A stretch of DNA of 64,000 nucleotides from Sphingomonas_R arantia (GCF_042682045.1 NZ_JBHUGS010000005.1:1-64000), one strand, 5' to 3'. Shown: positions 1 to 9,363, numbered from the stretch's first letter. Numbers and translations are program-made. The notes: generated from the letters alone by a model not told the origin.

Positions 1-2394
1 GCGGCCTCCGGCATGACGGAAGCATTCGGCAAGGTCGGCACGGCGATCGGCGACGTCCTGACCGGCCTGGTGTCCTACGGCGCTGAGCAGGCGCGGCTGG
101 CACAGGAAGAACAGGACCGCCTGAAGATGCTGGACGGATCCACTATCGAGGGCGCGAAAGCACGTGCGGCGGTCGAGCGGCAGTATGCGATCCGCAGTGC
201 CGCTGACCGGGTGTCGGGCTACGCGACGATGACGAACGCGGCCAAGTCGATGTTCTCCGAGCACAGCCGGATCTACAAGGGCCTGCAGGCGGCCGAGATG
301 ACGTTCCGCGCCGTGCAGCTGGCGATGTCCATTACGTCGATGGTCCAGAACTCGGCCGAAATGGCCGTGACGGTGGCAAACGCGGCGGTGAAGGCATCGG
401 CTGAAGGCGCGGTCGGCGTTGCCAAGCAGAGCCAGCTACCCTTCCCCGCCAACATCGCCGCGATGGCGGCGACCGCGGCGGCGCTGGTCGGCATCGGCGT
501 CGCGATTCTCGGCGGCGGGGGCGGCAGCACGAACACGTTGCCGAAAGCCAACGAGGGCACCGGCACCGTGCTGGGCGATACCGATGCCAAGAGCGAAAGC
601 ATCCAGCGGTCGATCGACATGCTGGGCGAAATCAACGACGCCACGCTCGGCGTCAGTCGCGGCATGCTGTCGTCGCTCCGCTCGATCGAGAGCAGCCTGG
701 GCGGCCTTTCGACGCTCCTCGTGCGCGCCGGCAACATCGACGCCAGCGGCGGCGTCAACGAGGGCTTCAAGACCGACGCCGTCGGATCGATGCTGAGCAA
801 GATCCCGGTCATCGGCGGCCTGCTCGGCAGTCTTTTCGGTAGCAAGACGACGGTGGTGGCCAGCGGCCTGTACGGCGACAGCCAGTCGGTCGGCGACATC
901 CTGTCCGGCGGGTTCGACGCGTCCTACTACAGCGACGTCGAGAAGAAGAAGAAGCTGTTCGGGCTGACCACGTCGACGAAGTACAGCACCAGCCTGACCG
1001 GTGCGGACGCCGGGATCGAGGACCAGTTCACACTGCTGCTGCGGCAGTTCTACGACACGATCGGCGCGGCGGCCGCGCCACTCGGCCAGTCGCTCGCCGC
1101 CGTGCAGGATCGCCTGCTCGGCTTCACCGTCGATATCGGCAAGATCGACCTGAAGGGCCTGACCGGCACCGAGATCCAGGAGAAGCTGGAGGCGGTGTTC
1201 GGCGCGGCGGCGGACGGCATGGCGGAGGCCGCGATCCCCGGCCTGTCGCGCTTCCAGCAGGTCGGCGAGGGCGCGTTCGAGACGCTTGTGCGGGTCGCGT
1301 CCACTGTCGAGCAGGTCGACGCGGTGTTCCAGAAGTTGGGCGTCACGTCCGGCACGATGGGCGTCGACATAGACATGGCGGTCGCGGGGCTGTTCGACAG
1401 CGTGTCGGACTTCACCAGCGCGGCGGACAGCTACTTCCAGGCGTTCTACTCGGACGCCGAACAGGCCGCTGCGCAGACCGCGCAGATGGGTCGCGCGTTT
1501 GCGGGGCTCGGGGTCGCCATGCCCGAGACGCTGGCCGGATATCGGGCGCTGGTCGACGCGCAGGACTTGTCCACGGCGGCAGGTCAGCAGATGTACGCCA
1601 CGCTGATCCAGCTTGCGCCCGCCTTCGCCGACCTGAAGGGGTCGCTGGACGGTGCGGCGTCGGCCGCCGCGATCGTGCGCGAGCGCGAGGACCTGCAGAA
1701 GCAGCTGCTCGATCTGGCGGGCGACACCGCCGCGATCAGAGCGGCGGAGCTTGCCAAGATCGATCCGAGCAACCGCCCGCTGCAGGAGCAGGTCTGGGCA
1801 GTCCAGGATGCGCAGGAAGCCGCCAAGGCGGCCGAGCAGCTGCGCGATGCCTGGAAGGGCGTCGGGGACAGCATCATGGACGAAGTGAAGCGGATCCGCG
1901 GGCTGACCGATGCCGCGGGCGACAACAGCTTCGCGAGCCTGATGGGGCAGTTCAACGCGGCGAACTCGGCAGCGCGCGCGGGCGACATGGATGCGGCCAA
2001 AAATCTGCCCCAGCTTTCGAAGTCGCTGCTCGATGCCGCGACGCTGGCGGCGACCAGTCGGCAGGAACTGGACCGCGTCCAGGCGGAGACGGCCGCGATG
2101 CTGGAGGCGACCTATGGCGCGATCGACGGGCTGGGCGGCGCGGACGCCGTCGACGGCGCGATCCCGGCGGCGCTGACCGCGGCGACGTCGGACGCGAGCG
2201 GCAGCACCAGCCCAACGGCGGACCTGGTGTCCGAGGTGAAGGCCCTGCGTGAGGAGGTCGCCATGCTGCGCGCCGATACCAACAGCGGAAACGCAACGAT
2301 CGCCGGCAACACCGGCCGAATTGATCGCCGTCTGGAGGCCGTCACGGCTCCGAACGGAGGTGAGGCGATCAGCGTCACGGGTGTCGCCGCATGA
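1..2394 (+). CDS. Phage tail tape measure protein, C-terminal part (5' end outside window)
   Basis: The reading frame is open from base 1, so the ATG at 13 is probably internal and the gene begins upstream of the window. The visible ~793 residues have the low-complexity Ala/Gly/Asp make-up of tape measure proteins: an early helical region, a hydrophobic Ala/Gly-rich segment near residues 145-170 ending in a run of glycines, a second hydrophobic stretch near 265-280, and a coiled-coil-like C terminus. Tape measure proteins set tail length and are injected with the DNA. The next gene, a tail-tip protein, starts inside the stop codon (ATGA overlap), the usual gene order in siphovirus tail modules. 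The family call rests on composition and position, since these proteins diverge strongly. Confidence 0.75.
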   Translation, partial: AASGMTEAFGKVGTAIGDVLTGLVSYGAEQARLAQEEQDRLKMLDGSTIEGAKARAAVERQYAIRSAADRVSGYATMTNAAKSMFSEHSRIYKGLQAAEMTFRAVQLAMSITSMVQNSAEMAVTVANAAVKASAEGAVGVAKQSQLPFPANIAAMAATAAALVGIGVAILGGGGGSTNTLPKANEGTGTVLGDTDAKSESIQRSIDMLGEINDATLGVSRGMLSSLRSIESSLGGLSTLLVRAGNIDASGGVNEGFKTDAVGSMLSKIPVIGGLLGSLFGSKTTVVASGLYGDSQSVGDILSGGFDASYYSDVEKKKKLFGLTTSTKYSTSLTGADAGIEDQFTLLLRQFYDTIGAAAAPLGQSLAAVQDRLLGFTVDIGKIDLKGLTGTEIQEKLEAVFGAAADGMAEAAIPGLSRFQQVGEGAFETLVRVASTVEQVDAVFQKLGVTSGTMGVDIDMAVAGLFDSVSDFTSAADSYFQAFYSDAEQAAAQTAQMGRAFAGLGVAMPETLAGYRALVDAQDLSTAAGQQMYATLIQLAPAFADLKGSLDGAASAAAIVREREDLQKQLLDLAGDTAAIRAAELAKIDPSNRPLQEQVWAVQDAQEAAKAAEQLRDAWKGVGDSIMDEVKRIRGLTDAAGDNSFASLMGQFNAANSAARAGDMDAAKNLPQLSKSLLDAATLAATSRQELDRVQAETAAMLEATYGAIDGLGGADAVDGAIPAALTAATSDASGSTSPTADLVSEVKALREEVAMLRADTNSGNATIAGNTGRIDRRLEAVTAPNGGEAISVTGVAA

Positions 2395-5300
2395 GGGTGG
2401 TGACGCCTTCAGGCGAGAGTATCGCCCTCGGCACGACCGAGACCGGCGCCACGATCGGGATCATCGACTATAGCCGCCGGGTCACCGACGACTTCGGTGT
2501 GACGACCGTCGTGGAGCGCGGGTTCGCGCGCAAGATGTCGGTGCGCCTGGCGGTTCCGTCCCCCGACGTCGACGCGCTCCAGCGCAGGCTGGCCGAGCTG
2601 CGCGCGACGTCCGCGCTCTGGGTCGCCGACGAGCGGTACGCCAGCCTGCAGGTCCAGGGGTTCTACAAGGACTTCCAGATCGACCTGCCGGGCACGTCGG
2701 TCAGCTTCTGCTCGATGTCGATCGAGGGCATCGCGTCGTCGGCCGCGGCGGTCGATGCGGGCGGCGATCCCGCGCCCGACGATCGCGCGTCGACGCTGCA
2801 GCTGCTCCAGCCCGTCACGGTGACGGACGCGGTGCTGGCGGTCAGCAGCGTGCCGGAGACCGACGCCCCGGCGTGGGACGCCGCGACGCCCTATCCGATC
2901 GGTGCGCGGGTCATCCGCGGATCGACGCACCGGATCTACGAGAGCCTCGCCTCCGGCAACCTCGGCAACGATCCGGCTGCCCCGGCCGGGCGCTGGCTGG
3001 ACCTCGGCCCGACCAACCGTTGGGCGATGTTCGACCAGGCGCTGGGCACGGTGACGACGGCGGCGGGCGCGATCGTCGTGACGCTGGATGCCGGCACAGC
3101 CGGTGCGGTCGCGCTGCTCGACGTGAAGGCGGCGACGGTGCGGGTGCAGGCGCTCGGTTATGATCGGACGGTTCAGGCCGGCGCAGGCACCCTCACCTTC
3201 CTCGACCTGCCGGCCGGCCCGGTGAACGTCCGGATCGCTGGCGATGGTGCGGTGTCGGTCGGGACGCTGCTGATCGGTCGATGTGTCGGGCTGGGCATCA
3301 CCGAGGCGTCGCCGACCGCCGGCATCACGGACTTCAGCCGCAAGGTCGTCGACGACTTCGGCGAGGTGACCGTCGTCGAGCGCGCCTGGGCGAAGCGCAT
3401 GACGGCCAAGGCGCTGATCCGCACCGACGCGCTCGACGTTGTCGCCAGCCGGATCGCGGGGGTGCGCGCGCGACCGTGCCTGTGGATCGGTCAGTCCGGG
3501 CTCGACAGCCTGACCATCTACGGGTTCTTCAAGGACTTCTCGGTCGAGGTCGCGGACGGCGTCAGCAAGCTGAGCCTGTCGATCGAGGGGCTGAGCAAGG
3601 CCGCGCCCATCACGCCGCTGGGCGTCAATTGGGAGGACGTGCGGGACAGCAATCCGGCGAAGCCGAAGCCTGCCGACGGGGCAACCAACACCGCCGACCC
3701 CAACTCCTCGTTCGGACCTGACAAGAACGTCGGCGACGTACTCTACGACCTGACGCAGTTCGATGCGACGATCGCCGCGGCGCAGGAATCTATCCGCGAA
3801 CTGGACGAAGTCGGCCAGGTGGCCGCGGCCGCCGTGGACGCCGTCAAGTTGCGCGCGGATGCGCTGGAAGTCAGCAGCGATGCGTCGATTGAGGCGGCGC
3901 TGCGCAGCATCGTGATCGCTGATGCGGAGCGGCTGGCCCGCGAAGCCGGCACTTTGGTCGACGGGCAGAAGATCAAGGTCGTGGTTCGGCAGGAGGTCGT
4001 CGACCGCCAGCTTGGCGAGGCACGGACGCTGGATCGTTTCGACATCCTCGGCATCTTCGGCCAGGACGGTCAGAGCGTGATCCTGAACCTGGACCGGGTG
4101 AAGCTCGGACCGAGTGAAACGATGGCGTCGCGGCTCTCGACGATTAACGTGTCGCTCGGCACCACCGCCGGCAAGATTACTGCTCTCGAAGAGATCACGA
4201 CCAACGGGACGCTGATCACCGCGACACGCTTCAACGAACTGGCGCTGACCGTAGGCGGGGCGGACGGCGCGGGCGGCATCCTCGGCAAGATCACGAACCT
4301 CGAAACAATCACCAGCGATGGCACCTTCGCGACCGCAACCGCGCTGCGCAATCTGACGTTGGATGTGGCGGGTGAGGACGGCACCGGCGGGCTCAAGGGG
4401 CGCATCGGCAACCTGGAGCAGATCACCACGAACGGCACTTTCGCAAGCGTGTCCGATCTCGAAACGCTTGAGCTGATCATAGTCGGGCCAGACGGGACCG
4501 AGGGGCTCCGCGGGAAGATCACGGACCTCGAACAGATCACCACGGACGGGACGTTCGCGACCGCGACGGACCTAGACCTGCTGGAACTGGAGTTCAAAGG
4601 ACCGGACGGCACCGGTGGCATCAAGGGCGAGATTGCCGACCTTCGCGAAATAACTACGGATGGAACGCTCGCCAAGGCGATCGATCTCGAGACACTCGAG
4701 CTTGAGGTCGTCGGGCCTGACGGCACCGGCGGTGTAAAGGGGGCCATCACCGATCTGAAAGAGATCATCGTCGACCCGGATCCGTCGAGAGGTATCGTCG
4801 CCAAGGCAGTCTTCGGCATCGACGTCGATGGGTATGTTGTCGGCCGAGTAGAGACGAACGACGGCACGGTCGGCACGCTTACCTTCCGATACGACAACGT
4901 CACCTTCCTGGGTCCGAACGGCAACGCGCTGTTCGTGATCGACGCGAACGATCCGCTCGGCGTCTACGCCCCGAACTTCCGGGTCGGCCGGCTGGTCGCC
5001 GAGACCGTCACCGAGAAGGAAGTCTCCTTCGGCGCAACCGGCCAGATGTCGCTCTACGATCGTGCGGCGTCGAACGACAACAGCCAGACGACGTTCACCG
5101 GGTTCATGGGCGTCGGCATCGTCAGCCGCGACGGGTCGCCCATGACGGGCTTCGTGTCGTTCCATGCGCAGAACATCGGCAGCCCGAACGGCGCTGCCTA
5201 TTACCGGATCGTCCGGGTGCAGGACGGGCATGTCGTTTGGGGTGGTGCGAACGGGTTGCCAATTGCGGTGTCGCCTGTCGGGCAGATGATGGCCTGGGGT

Positions 5301-5597
5301 TTCTCGGACAGCGTGCCGATCGCCGCGGAAGCTCAGTACGACGTCCAGGTGCGCTGCACCGGCGGCGCGAACATTCGGTCGTCTGCCCGTCACGAGGAAA
5401 TCACCGAACGCGTCCGAACGGCCTTTACCCAGATCTGGATCAGCGCGCCGCCGGGGGAAGGTCCCGGCGCGGGCGCTGGCGGTGGCGGGCAGATCAACGG
5501 CGATAGCTCCGGTGATGGCGGCACGACCGGGACAACAACCAACAATCCAAGCGGCGTCGGCGGACTGCGCCAGAAGCAATTTGAGGAAATCCCATGA
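2391..5597 (+). CDS. Phage tail-tip/host-specificity protein (J-like) with 38-residue repeats
   Basis: This 1068-residue protein probably sits at the tail tip and contacts the host surface. Two copies of one ~95-residue domain can be aligned by eye: residues ~20-115 and ~305-400 share the patterns DFSRKV.DDFG..TVVER and GF.KDF...V. Between them, near residues 160-205, is a short CBM5/12-like segment with the Y..G..V..G..YE...W pattern of carbohydrate-binding modules. Residues ~594-783 hold five 38-residue repeats with the core I..LE.ITT.GT, and then a DUF1983-like stretch with TFLGPNG typical of J-type tail proteins. The C terminus is Gly-rich. It is translationally coupled to both neighbours by ATGA overlaps. 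Exact equivalence to lambda J is inferred. Confidence 0.75.
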   Translation: MRVVTPSGESIALGTTETGATIGIIDYSRRVTDDFGVTTVVERGFARKMSVRLAVPSPDVDALQRRLAELRATSALWVADERYASLQVQGFYKDFQIDLPGTSVSFCSMSIEGIASSAAAVDAGGDPAPDDRASTLQLLQPVTVTDAVLAVSSVPETDAPAWDAATPYPIGARVIRGSTHRIYESLASGNLGNDPAAPAGRWLDLGPTNRWAMFDQALGTVTTAAGAIVVTLDAGTAGAVALLDVKAATVRVQALGYDRTVQAGAGTLTFLDLPAGPVNVRIAGDGAVSVGTLLIGRCVGLGITEASPTAGITDFSRKVVDDFGEVTVVERAWAKRMTAKALIRTDALDVVASRIAGVRARPCLWIGQSGLDSLTIYGFFKDFSVEVADGVSKLSLSIEGLSKAAPITPLGVNWEDVRDSNPAKPKPADGATNTADPNSSFGPDKNVGDVLYDLTQFDATIAAAQESIRELDEVGQVAAAAVDAVKLRADALEVSSDASIEAALRSIVIADAERLAREAGTLVDGQKIKVVVRQEVVDRQLGEARTLDRFDILGIFGQDGQSVILNLDRVKLGPSETMASRLSTINVSLGTTAGKITALEEITTNGTLITATRFNELALTVGGADGAGGILGKITNLETITSDGTFATATALRNLTLDVAGEDGTGGLKGRIGNLEQITTNGTFASVSDLETLELIIVGPDGTEGLRGKITDLEQITTDGTFATATDLDLLELEFKGPDGTGGIKGEIADLREITTDGTLAKAIDLETLELEVVGPDGTGGVKGAITDLKEIIVDPDPSRGIVAKAVFGIDVDGYVVGRVETNDGTVGTLTFRYDNVTFLGPNGNALFVIDANDPLGVYAPNFRVGRLVAETVTEKEVSFGATGQMSLYDRAASNDNSQTTFTGFMGVGIVSRDGSPMTGFVSFHAQNIGSPNGAAYYRIVRVQDGHVVWGGANGLPIAVSPVGQMMAWGFSDSVPIAAEAQYDVQVRCTGGANIRSSARHEEITERVRTAFTQIWISAPPGEGPGAGAGGGGQINGDSSGDGGTTGTTTNNPSGVGGLRQKQFEEIP
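4170..4739 (+). repeat. Five tandem 114-bp coding repeats in the tail-tip gene
   Basis: Five consecutive 38-codon units, then a partial sixth, share the pattern G.I..LE.ITT.GT(F/L)AxAxxLxxLxLxxxGPDGTGG. The units are diverged at DNA level, so this is an old protein repeat and not a fresh slippage array. Such repeats usually form a fibrous or coiled stalk in tail proteins. Confidence 0.8.
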
Positions 5598-7498
5598 CCG
5601 ATACGGCCATTCCCGCCGAGCTTCTGCAGGGCGTCTCGACGCTGGTCGGGCGTCAAGGCGGCGTCATCGGCGGAAACAGCAACTTTCTCGCTGGCACGCG
5701 GGATGACCCGGACAGCTTCAATGCGGAGGGCGGCAAGACCGGCGATCTCGGATACTACCCGATGCAGATGGCGGACGGGCGGGTGGTCTATTTTCCCTGC
5801 CTTGACCGTTTCACCCAGATCGCTGCGTTGATCGTCGGGTCGGGTGGTGACCCCCAGCTGACGATCGCCGGCTCCGCCGCGTCATCCAACGCGCGGGAAT
5901 ATGTCTATTCCGGCGTTGTCGTGGACGACGACGCGGTTTCGCAGACGGTCCCGAACAGCGGGTTCAGCTCCAAGGTCAATGCGTTCAACGCGGATCTGCA
6001 CTTCGGTGGCCCGACTGCCCGCGGCGGCCGGCACGCGGTCAAGGGCTCGACATTTCAGCGCGCGCCAACAGCCGGCGACAATCCAGATCGCAACTTTGTG
6101 GGTGTGCAGGGGCAGTCCCAGACCTTCACCGGGGACGGCGGCACCCCGTCCGCCCCGCTCGGTGCGTATTTCGGCATGTCGTCGATCACGCAAATTGAGA
6201 GCGGGGCGTACGGCGTTTTCAACGCCACGGCCTTCGAAAGCAATTGCGTCACCATTGCCGGCAGCACCGTCCAGTACCGCAGCGGCATCCAGATCGCGGA
6301 CTATGTGCAGACGCGCGGCGCACTGATCGATGCTGCGCTCAGCATCTCGGCGATCATCGGCCCGAACCTCGGCGCCCGGTTCGGCATCCACGTCGGTGCC
6401 CAGAATGGCGGCAATCCGCTCGGCAGCGATAGTACGCTACTGCGGCTCGACGACACGCCGGTGCTGGCGAACGGTATCGACATGCGGAACACTGCCTTCA
6501 CCGGGTCCGTGTTCCGGACCCAGAACAGCGATTGGACCGACGGCAACCTGTCCTTGTACAACCCGAACGCGGGCCTTGAGCTGGGCTCGCTGTCCATTGC
6601 CGGCAAGCCGCATATCGACTTCCACAGCAGCGGGACCAACGTCGATTACGATAGCCGCATCGAAGCCGAGGGCGGCAACGGCGGTGTCGGCAACGGCGCG
6701 ATCTCGGTCCGGTCGATCTGGTTTGGTACGCATACGCATCTGCCGCTCGTCGATGCGGGCTACGATCTAGGGTCGGCGATTCGGCGCTGGAACAACAGCT
6801 ACTTCGCCAACAACCCGACGGTCGGCTCGGACGCCCGACTGAAGCACACCCGCGGCCCGATCAGCGACGCGGAGAAGGCGGTCGCGCGCGGGCTGCCGCT
6901 GGTCGTGTTCCAGTATCTCGACGCCGTGGCAGCAAAGGGCGAGGACCATGCCCGGCTGCACTTCGGCATCATCGCGCAGGATCTGATCGCGGCGTTCGAA
7001 GCGCAGGGCCTCGACTGGCGGCGGTACGGCGTGATCGGCGAGGATCCAGTGATGGAGCCATTCGAGGTTCGCGAGTTGGTGGACGAGCCGGTGACGCAGG
7101 AGGTTACTGAGGACGACGAGCGTGTCGAGGTCGTCGACGGTGTCGCTACCCTGATCCGCGAGCCGGTGACCAGGCGCGTTCCCGTCGTCGACCATCTGCC
7201 GATCGTCGACACGGACGGCAACCCCGTCATGCTGCCGGCGATCGGGCCGCGCACGATGCCCGGCGAGCGCGGCTGGATCGGCCGATTGATCCGCGGTCCC
7301 GCCGAACCGGTCGTGACGATCCCGGGCACGCCCGAGCGGCAAGCGACCTATCAGCGTCCGCGCACGCAGAAGGTCGAGCGGGTCGTGCGGACCGACACGC
7401 GTCCCCAGCTGGACGCGGAAGGTCAGCCGGTGACGCGCTACTCCGTTCGGTACGAGCAGCTGGCCGTGATGATGCTCGCTGCCCTGCGCGACGCCTGA
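5594..7498 (+). CDS. Phage tail fibre/appendage with C-terminal S74 intramolecular chaperone
   Basis: The 634-residue protein has a beta-rich N-terminal body of ~400 residues and a C-terminal peptidase S74 chaperone domain. The domain begins with GSDARLK at residues 411-417; Ser412 and Lys417 match the catalytic Ser-Lys pair that cuts the chaperone off after trimerisation, so cleavage is predicted just before Ser412. The expected IIAQDL motif follows and the domain closes with YSVRYEQLAVMMLAALRDA. Between these two parts lies an extra Pro/Val/Glu-rich segment (residues ~490-610), which makes the domain about twice its usual ~110 residues. The start overlaps the previous stop (ATGA). It probably forms the receptor-binding fibre. 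Confidence 0.8.
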   Translation: MTDTAIPAELLQGVSTLVGRQGGVIGGNSNFLAGTRDDPDSFNAEGGKTGDLGYYPMQMADGRVVYFPCLDRFTQIAALIVGSGGDPQLTIAGSAASSNAREYVYSGVVVDDDAVSQTVPNSGFSSKVNAFNADLHFGGPTARGGRHAVKGSTFQRAPTAGDNPDRNFVGVQGQSQTFTGDGGTPSAPLGAYFGMSSITQIESGAYGVFNATAFESNCVTIAGSTVQYRSGIQIADYVQTRGALIDAALSISAIIGPNLGARFGIHVGAQNGGNPLGSDSTLLRLDDTPVLANGIDMRNTAFTGSVFRTQNSDWTDGNLSLYNPNAGLELGSLSIAGKPHIDFHSSGTNVDYDSRIEAEGGNGGVGNGAISVRSIWFGTHTHLPLVDAGYDLGSAIRRWNNSYFANNPTVGSDARLKHTRGPISDAEKAVARGLPLVVFQYLDAVAAKGEDHARLHFGIIAQDLIAAFEAQGLDWRRYGVIGEDPVMEPFEVRELVDEPVTQEVTEDDERVEVVDGVATLIREPVTRRVPVVDHLPIVDTDGNPVMLPAIGPRTMPGERGWIGRLIRGPAEPVVTIPGTPERQATYQRPRTQKVERVVRTDTRPQLDAEGQPVTRYSVRYEQLAVMMLAALRDA

Positions 7499-7550
7499 TC
7501 ACAGGCCACTGAACCCCGCGCCGCCGGCGTAATCCAAGGAGCACCCGATC

Positions 7551-7610
7551 ATGAATACGACCCACGTCGTCGGCCTCGTGCCGGTGCGGCCGCAGGCGTG
7601 CGACCTGTGA
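7551..7610 (+). CDS. 19-residue peptide coupled to the following membrane protein
   Basis: A short frame (MNTTHVVGLVPVRPQACDL) has an excellent Shine-Dalgarno AAGGAG at 7536-7541, nine bases before its ATG. Its stop codon overlaps the GTG start of the next gene (GTGA), and that GTG has no good ribosome site of its own. It may act as a translation leader that sets expression of the lysis-region membrane protein, or encode a minute peptide. I know of no homologue. Confidence 0.45.
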   Translation: MNTTHVVGLVPVRPQACDL

Positions 7611-8110
7611 CCGATCCTTCCGTTGTCCATGTCGTCGGGGTCACCGCGGTCTGGATCATCTTCCTGTCCGCGCTGCGGTTCATAGCGGTCAGCCTACACG
7701 GCCTCCGTCCGGTGCTTCACAGCATCAGGCGGATGACCCGCGCTCGGAAGGCCACATGGGCGGACCGTCGGCGGTGGTTCGGCGCGAGCCTCGATGCGCA
7801 ATATGCGAACCTTATCATCGCGTTGACGACGCGGTGGTCCGGGGTGCTGCTGTTCGGCGGCATGACGCTGATCGGGCTGGGGTTGTCGTTCGGTAGTGTC
7901 GGCGACGTCGTGCAGCTAGTGGCGCGTCTGCCGGATCGCTGGAACGCCTTCGACCGCAGCATGGATTTCGCCGGTGCGATCGCGTTGTCGCTGGGCATGT
8001 CGGCAGTTCATGCCGCGGTGACGCGGAAGCGATCGCTCAGCATCTACGTCAGCATTGCCTTCGCGTTGATGGGCCTCGGCATCGGCATCGTCACGGCGGT
8101 GCGGCCATGA
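7607..8110 (+). CDS. Phage membrane protein, lysis region (possible holin/antiholin)
   Basis: The 167-residue protein has about four hydrophobic segments: near residues 7-30, ~80-105, ~120-140 and at the C terminus. A basic stretch, KATWADRRRWFG, lies between segments one and two. I chose the GTG at 7607 over the GTG at 7598 because it forms a GTGA overlap with the upstream 19-codon frame. The stop overlaps the ATG of the next small membrane protein. A place between tail fibre and endolysin suggests a holin, antiholin or superinfection-exclusion role. No specific family is recognised. Confidence 0.6.
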   Translation: MTDPSVVHVVGVTAVWIIFLSALRFIAVSLHGLRPVLHSIRRMTRARKATWADRRRWFGASLDAQYANLIIALTTRWSGVLLFGGMTLIGLGLSFGSVGDVVQLVARLPDRWNAFDRSMDFAGAIALSLGMSAVHAAVTRKRSLSIYVSIAFALMGLGIGIVTAVRP

Positions 8111-8415
8111 GGGTTCCTGACACTTGGTGGGTGTTCGCGCTGATGGTGTTCGCCGTCGCGTCCGGGCAGATCGGCCGGCTGGGTCGGCGAATGGAGCAGG
8201 ATCTTCCCGTCGGTCGCAAGCAGATCATGGTCGAGCTGACGATGCTCCCCGCGTTCGGTGCGCTCGGTGGCGCGCTGGCCGCCGAATATGACTGGCCGGT
8301 CTACTTCATCCTCGGTGCCGGTATCGCCGCTGGGTGGACCGGGTTCGGCACGTTCCGACTGATCGTGGGTGTGGTGCGTGCGGCCATGAAGGGGCCGGAC
8401 GACAAGCCCGAGTAG
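8107..8415 (+). CDS. Small phage membrane protein, candidate holin
   Basis: The 102-residue protein has an N-terminal hydrophobic helix (residues ~8-22), a charged middle (GRRMEQDLPVGRKQ), two further hydrophobic segments (~43-60 and ~66-90) and a polar Asp/Lys C-terminal tail. This size, topology and charged tail are typical of holins, which make the membrane lesion that lets the endolysin reach the cell wall. The ATG overlaps the preceding stop and the endolysin gene follows after a hairpin. Holins share little sequence, so the call rests on topology and position. Confidence 0.55.
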   Translation: MRVPDTWWVFALMVFAVASGQIGRLGRRMEQDLPVGRKQIMVELTMLPAFGALGGALAAEYDWPVYFILGAGIAAGWTGFGTFRLIVGVVRAAMKGPDDKPE

Positions 8416-8425
8416 AAGGGGAAAT

Positions 8426-8461
8426 CCCCGCCGCGATCCTAGGGGGGACATCGCGGCGGGG
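8426..8461 (+). terminator. Strong 12-bp stem-loop after the holin candidate
   Basis: CCCCGCCGCGAT (8426-8437) and ATCGCGGCGGGG (8450-8461) form a perfect 12-bp GC-rich stem with a 12-base loop. No clear T-run follows, so it may be an attenuating or RNA-stabilising structure between holin and endolysin rather than a simple intrinsic terminator. Confidence 0.55.
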
Positions 8462-8566
8462 TGAGCCAAACTTTACCCTGGCTGCCTCACCTCTAGACCT
8501 CCCCCGCTTAAAATATCGTTACCGCCGCCCGTGCGGACCGCGGGCCACCTGACATCGGAGATCATC

Positions 8567-9052
8567 ATGAGCATCACTCTCGGTGCGCGATCCGTCGCGC
8601 GCCTCGCCGGCGTGCATCCAGACCTGGCCCGCGTCGTGAAGCGCGCGGCGCTGATGGCACGGTCGACAGAGGACTTCACGGTCCTGGAAGGTGTCCGTTC
8701 GGATCAGGACGCCTATGCGAACTGGGGCAAGGGCCGCACCGCCGCGCAGCTGGCGGCGAAGGGGATCCCGACCAGCTACGCCCAGCCCAAGCTGGCGAAG
8801 GTCACCTGGCTGTCCAACCCGCTCTCGACGAAGCATCGGAAGCAGAAGGACGGCTACGGTCACGCGGTCGACCTCGCACCCTACCCGATCGACTGGAACG
8901 ACTATGATCGGTTCGATCAGATGGCGAAGCTGGTGATGGCCGCGGCGGAGGTCGAGGGCGTCGAGATCCGATGGGGCGCGGACTGGGACGGCGACGGCAA
9001 GCCGCGCGAGAAGGGTGAAACGGACAGCCCTCATTTCGAGCTGGCGCGGTGA
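8567..9052 (+). CDS. Endolysin, M15-type L-alanyl-D-glutamate/D-Ala peptidase
   Basis: The 161-residue protein is a compact peptidoglycan peptidase of the M15 (VanY/phage L5-type) fold. Zinc ligands can be placed at His99 and Asp102 in GYGHAVDL and at His156 in SPHFEL. The EGVRSDQDAY and GKGRT stretch near residues 41-58 is typical of phage M15 endolysins. There is no signal peptide, so it would depend on the holin to reach the wall. The ATG at 8567 was chosen because GGAG lies six bases upstream; the frame could extend to 8531. Its stop overlaps the GTG of the next gene. Confidence 0.85.
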   Translation: MSITLGARSVARLAGVHPDLARVVKRAALMARSTEDFTVLEGVRSDQDAYANWGKGRTAAQLAAKGIPTSYAQPKLAKVTWLSNPLSTKHRKQKDGYGHAVDLAPYPIDWNDYDRFDQMAKLVMAAAEVEGVEIRWGADWDGDGKPREKGETDSPHFELAR

Positions 9053-9363
9053 GCGCGCTTTCGCCCATCCTCCGCTCCGTCGAGGGCGGCGGCCTTATGT
9101 TCTGGTGTCCCGGCTGCGATGGCGCGCATCAGGTGTTCGTCGGCGAGGGCGGCGGGCCACGCTGGGGGTGGAACGGCGACGCAGTCCGCCCGACCTTCAC
9201 GCCATCGATCCTGGTCGGTTACAACGGCAGTGACGCAGGGGTCGACGGCGCGCCGCCCGAGACCTGTCACAGCTTCGTCGTCGATGGCCGCATCCAGTTC
9301 CTATCGGACTGCACCCACGCACTTACGGGCCAGACGGTCGATATTCCGGAGTGGAGCCGGTGA
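9049..9363 (+). CDS. DUF6527-type small phage protein
   Basis: The 104-residue protein has a CPGC zinc-knuckle-like pair near residues 20-23, then H, W.WNGD, RPTFTPSIL, a CHSFV segment and a DCTHALTGQTVDIP ending. This pattern matches the DUF6527 family common in phages and prophages. Its function is unknown. It starts with GTG overlapping the endolysin stop (GTGA), and its own stop overlaps the GTG start of the Rz-like gene, so it is translated as part of the lysis cassette. Confidence 0.7.
   Translation: MSALSPILRSVEGGGLMFWCPGCDGAHQVFVGEGGGPRWGWNGDAVRPTFTPSILVGYNGSDAGVDGAPPETCHSFVVDGRIQFLSDCTHALTGQTVDIPEWSR

Noticed and set aside
4170..4739. CRISPR-like array
   Set aside because: The periodic pattern is coding (114-bp units in frame) with diverged DNA and no spacers.
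8426..8461. Ordinary rho-independent terminator
   Set aside because: The stem is strong but no T-run follows, so it is listed only as a hairpin with possible terminator role.
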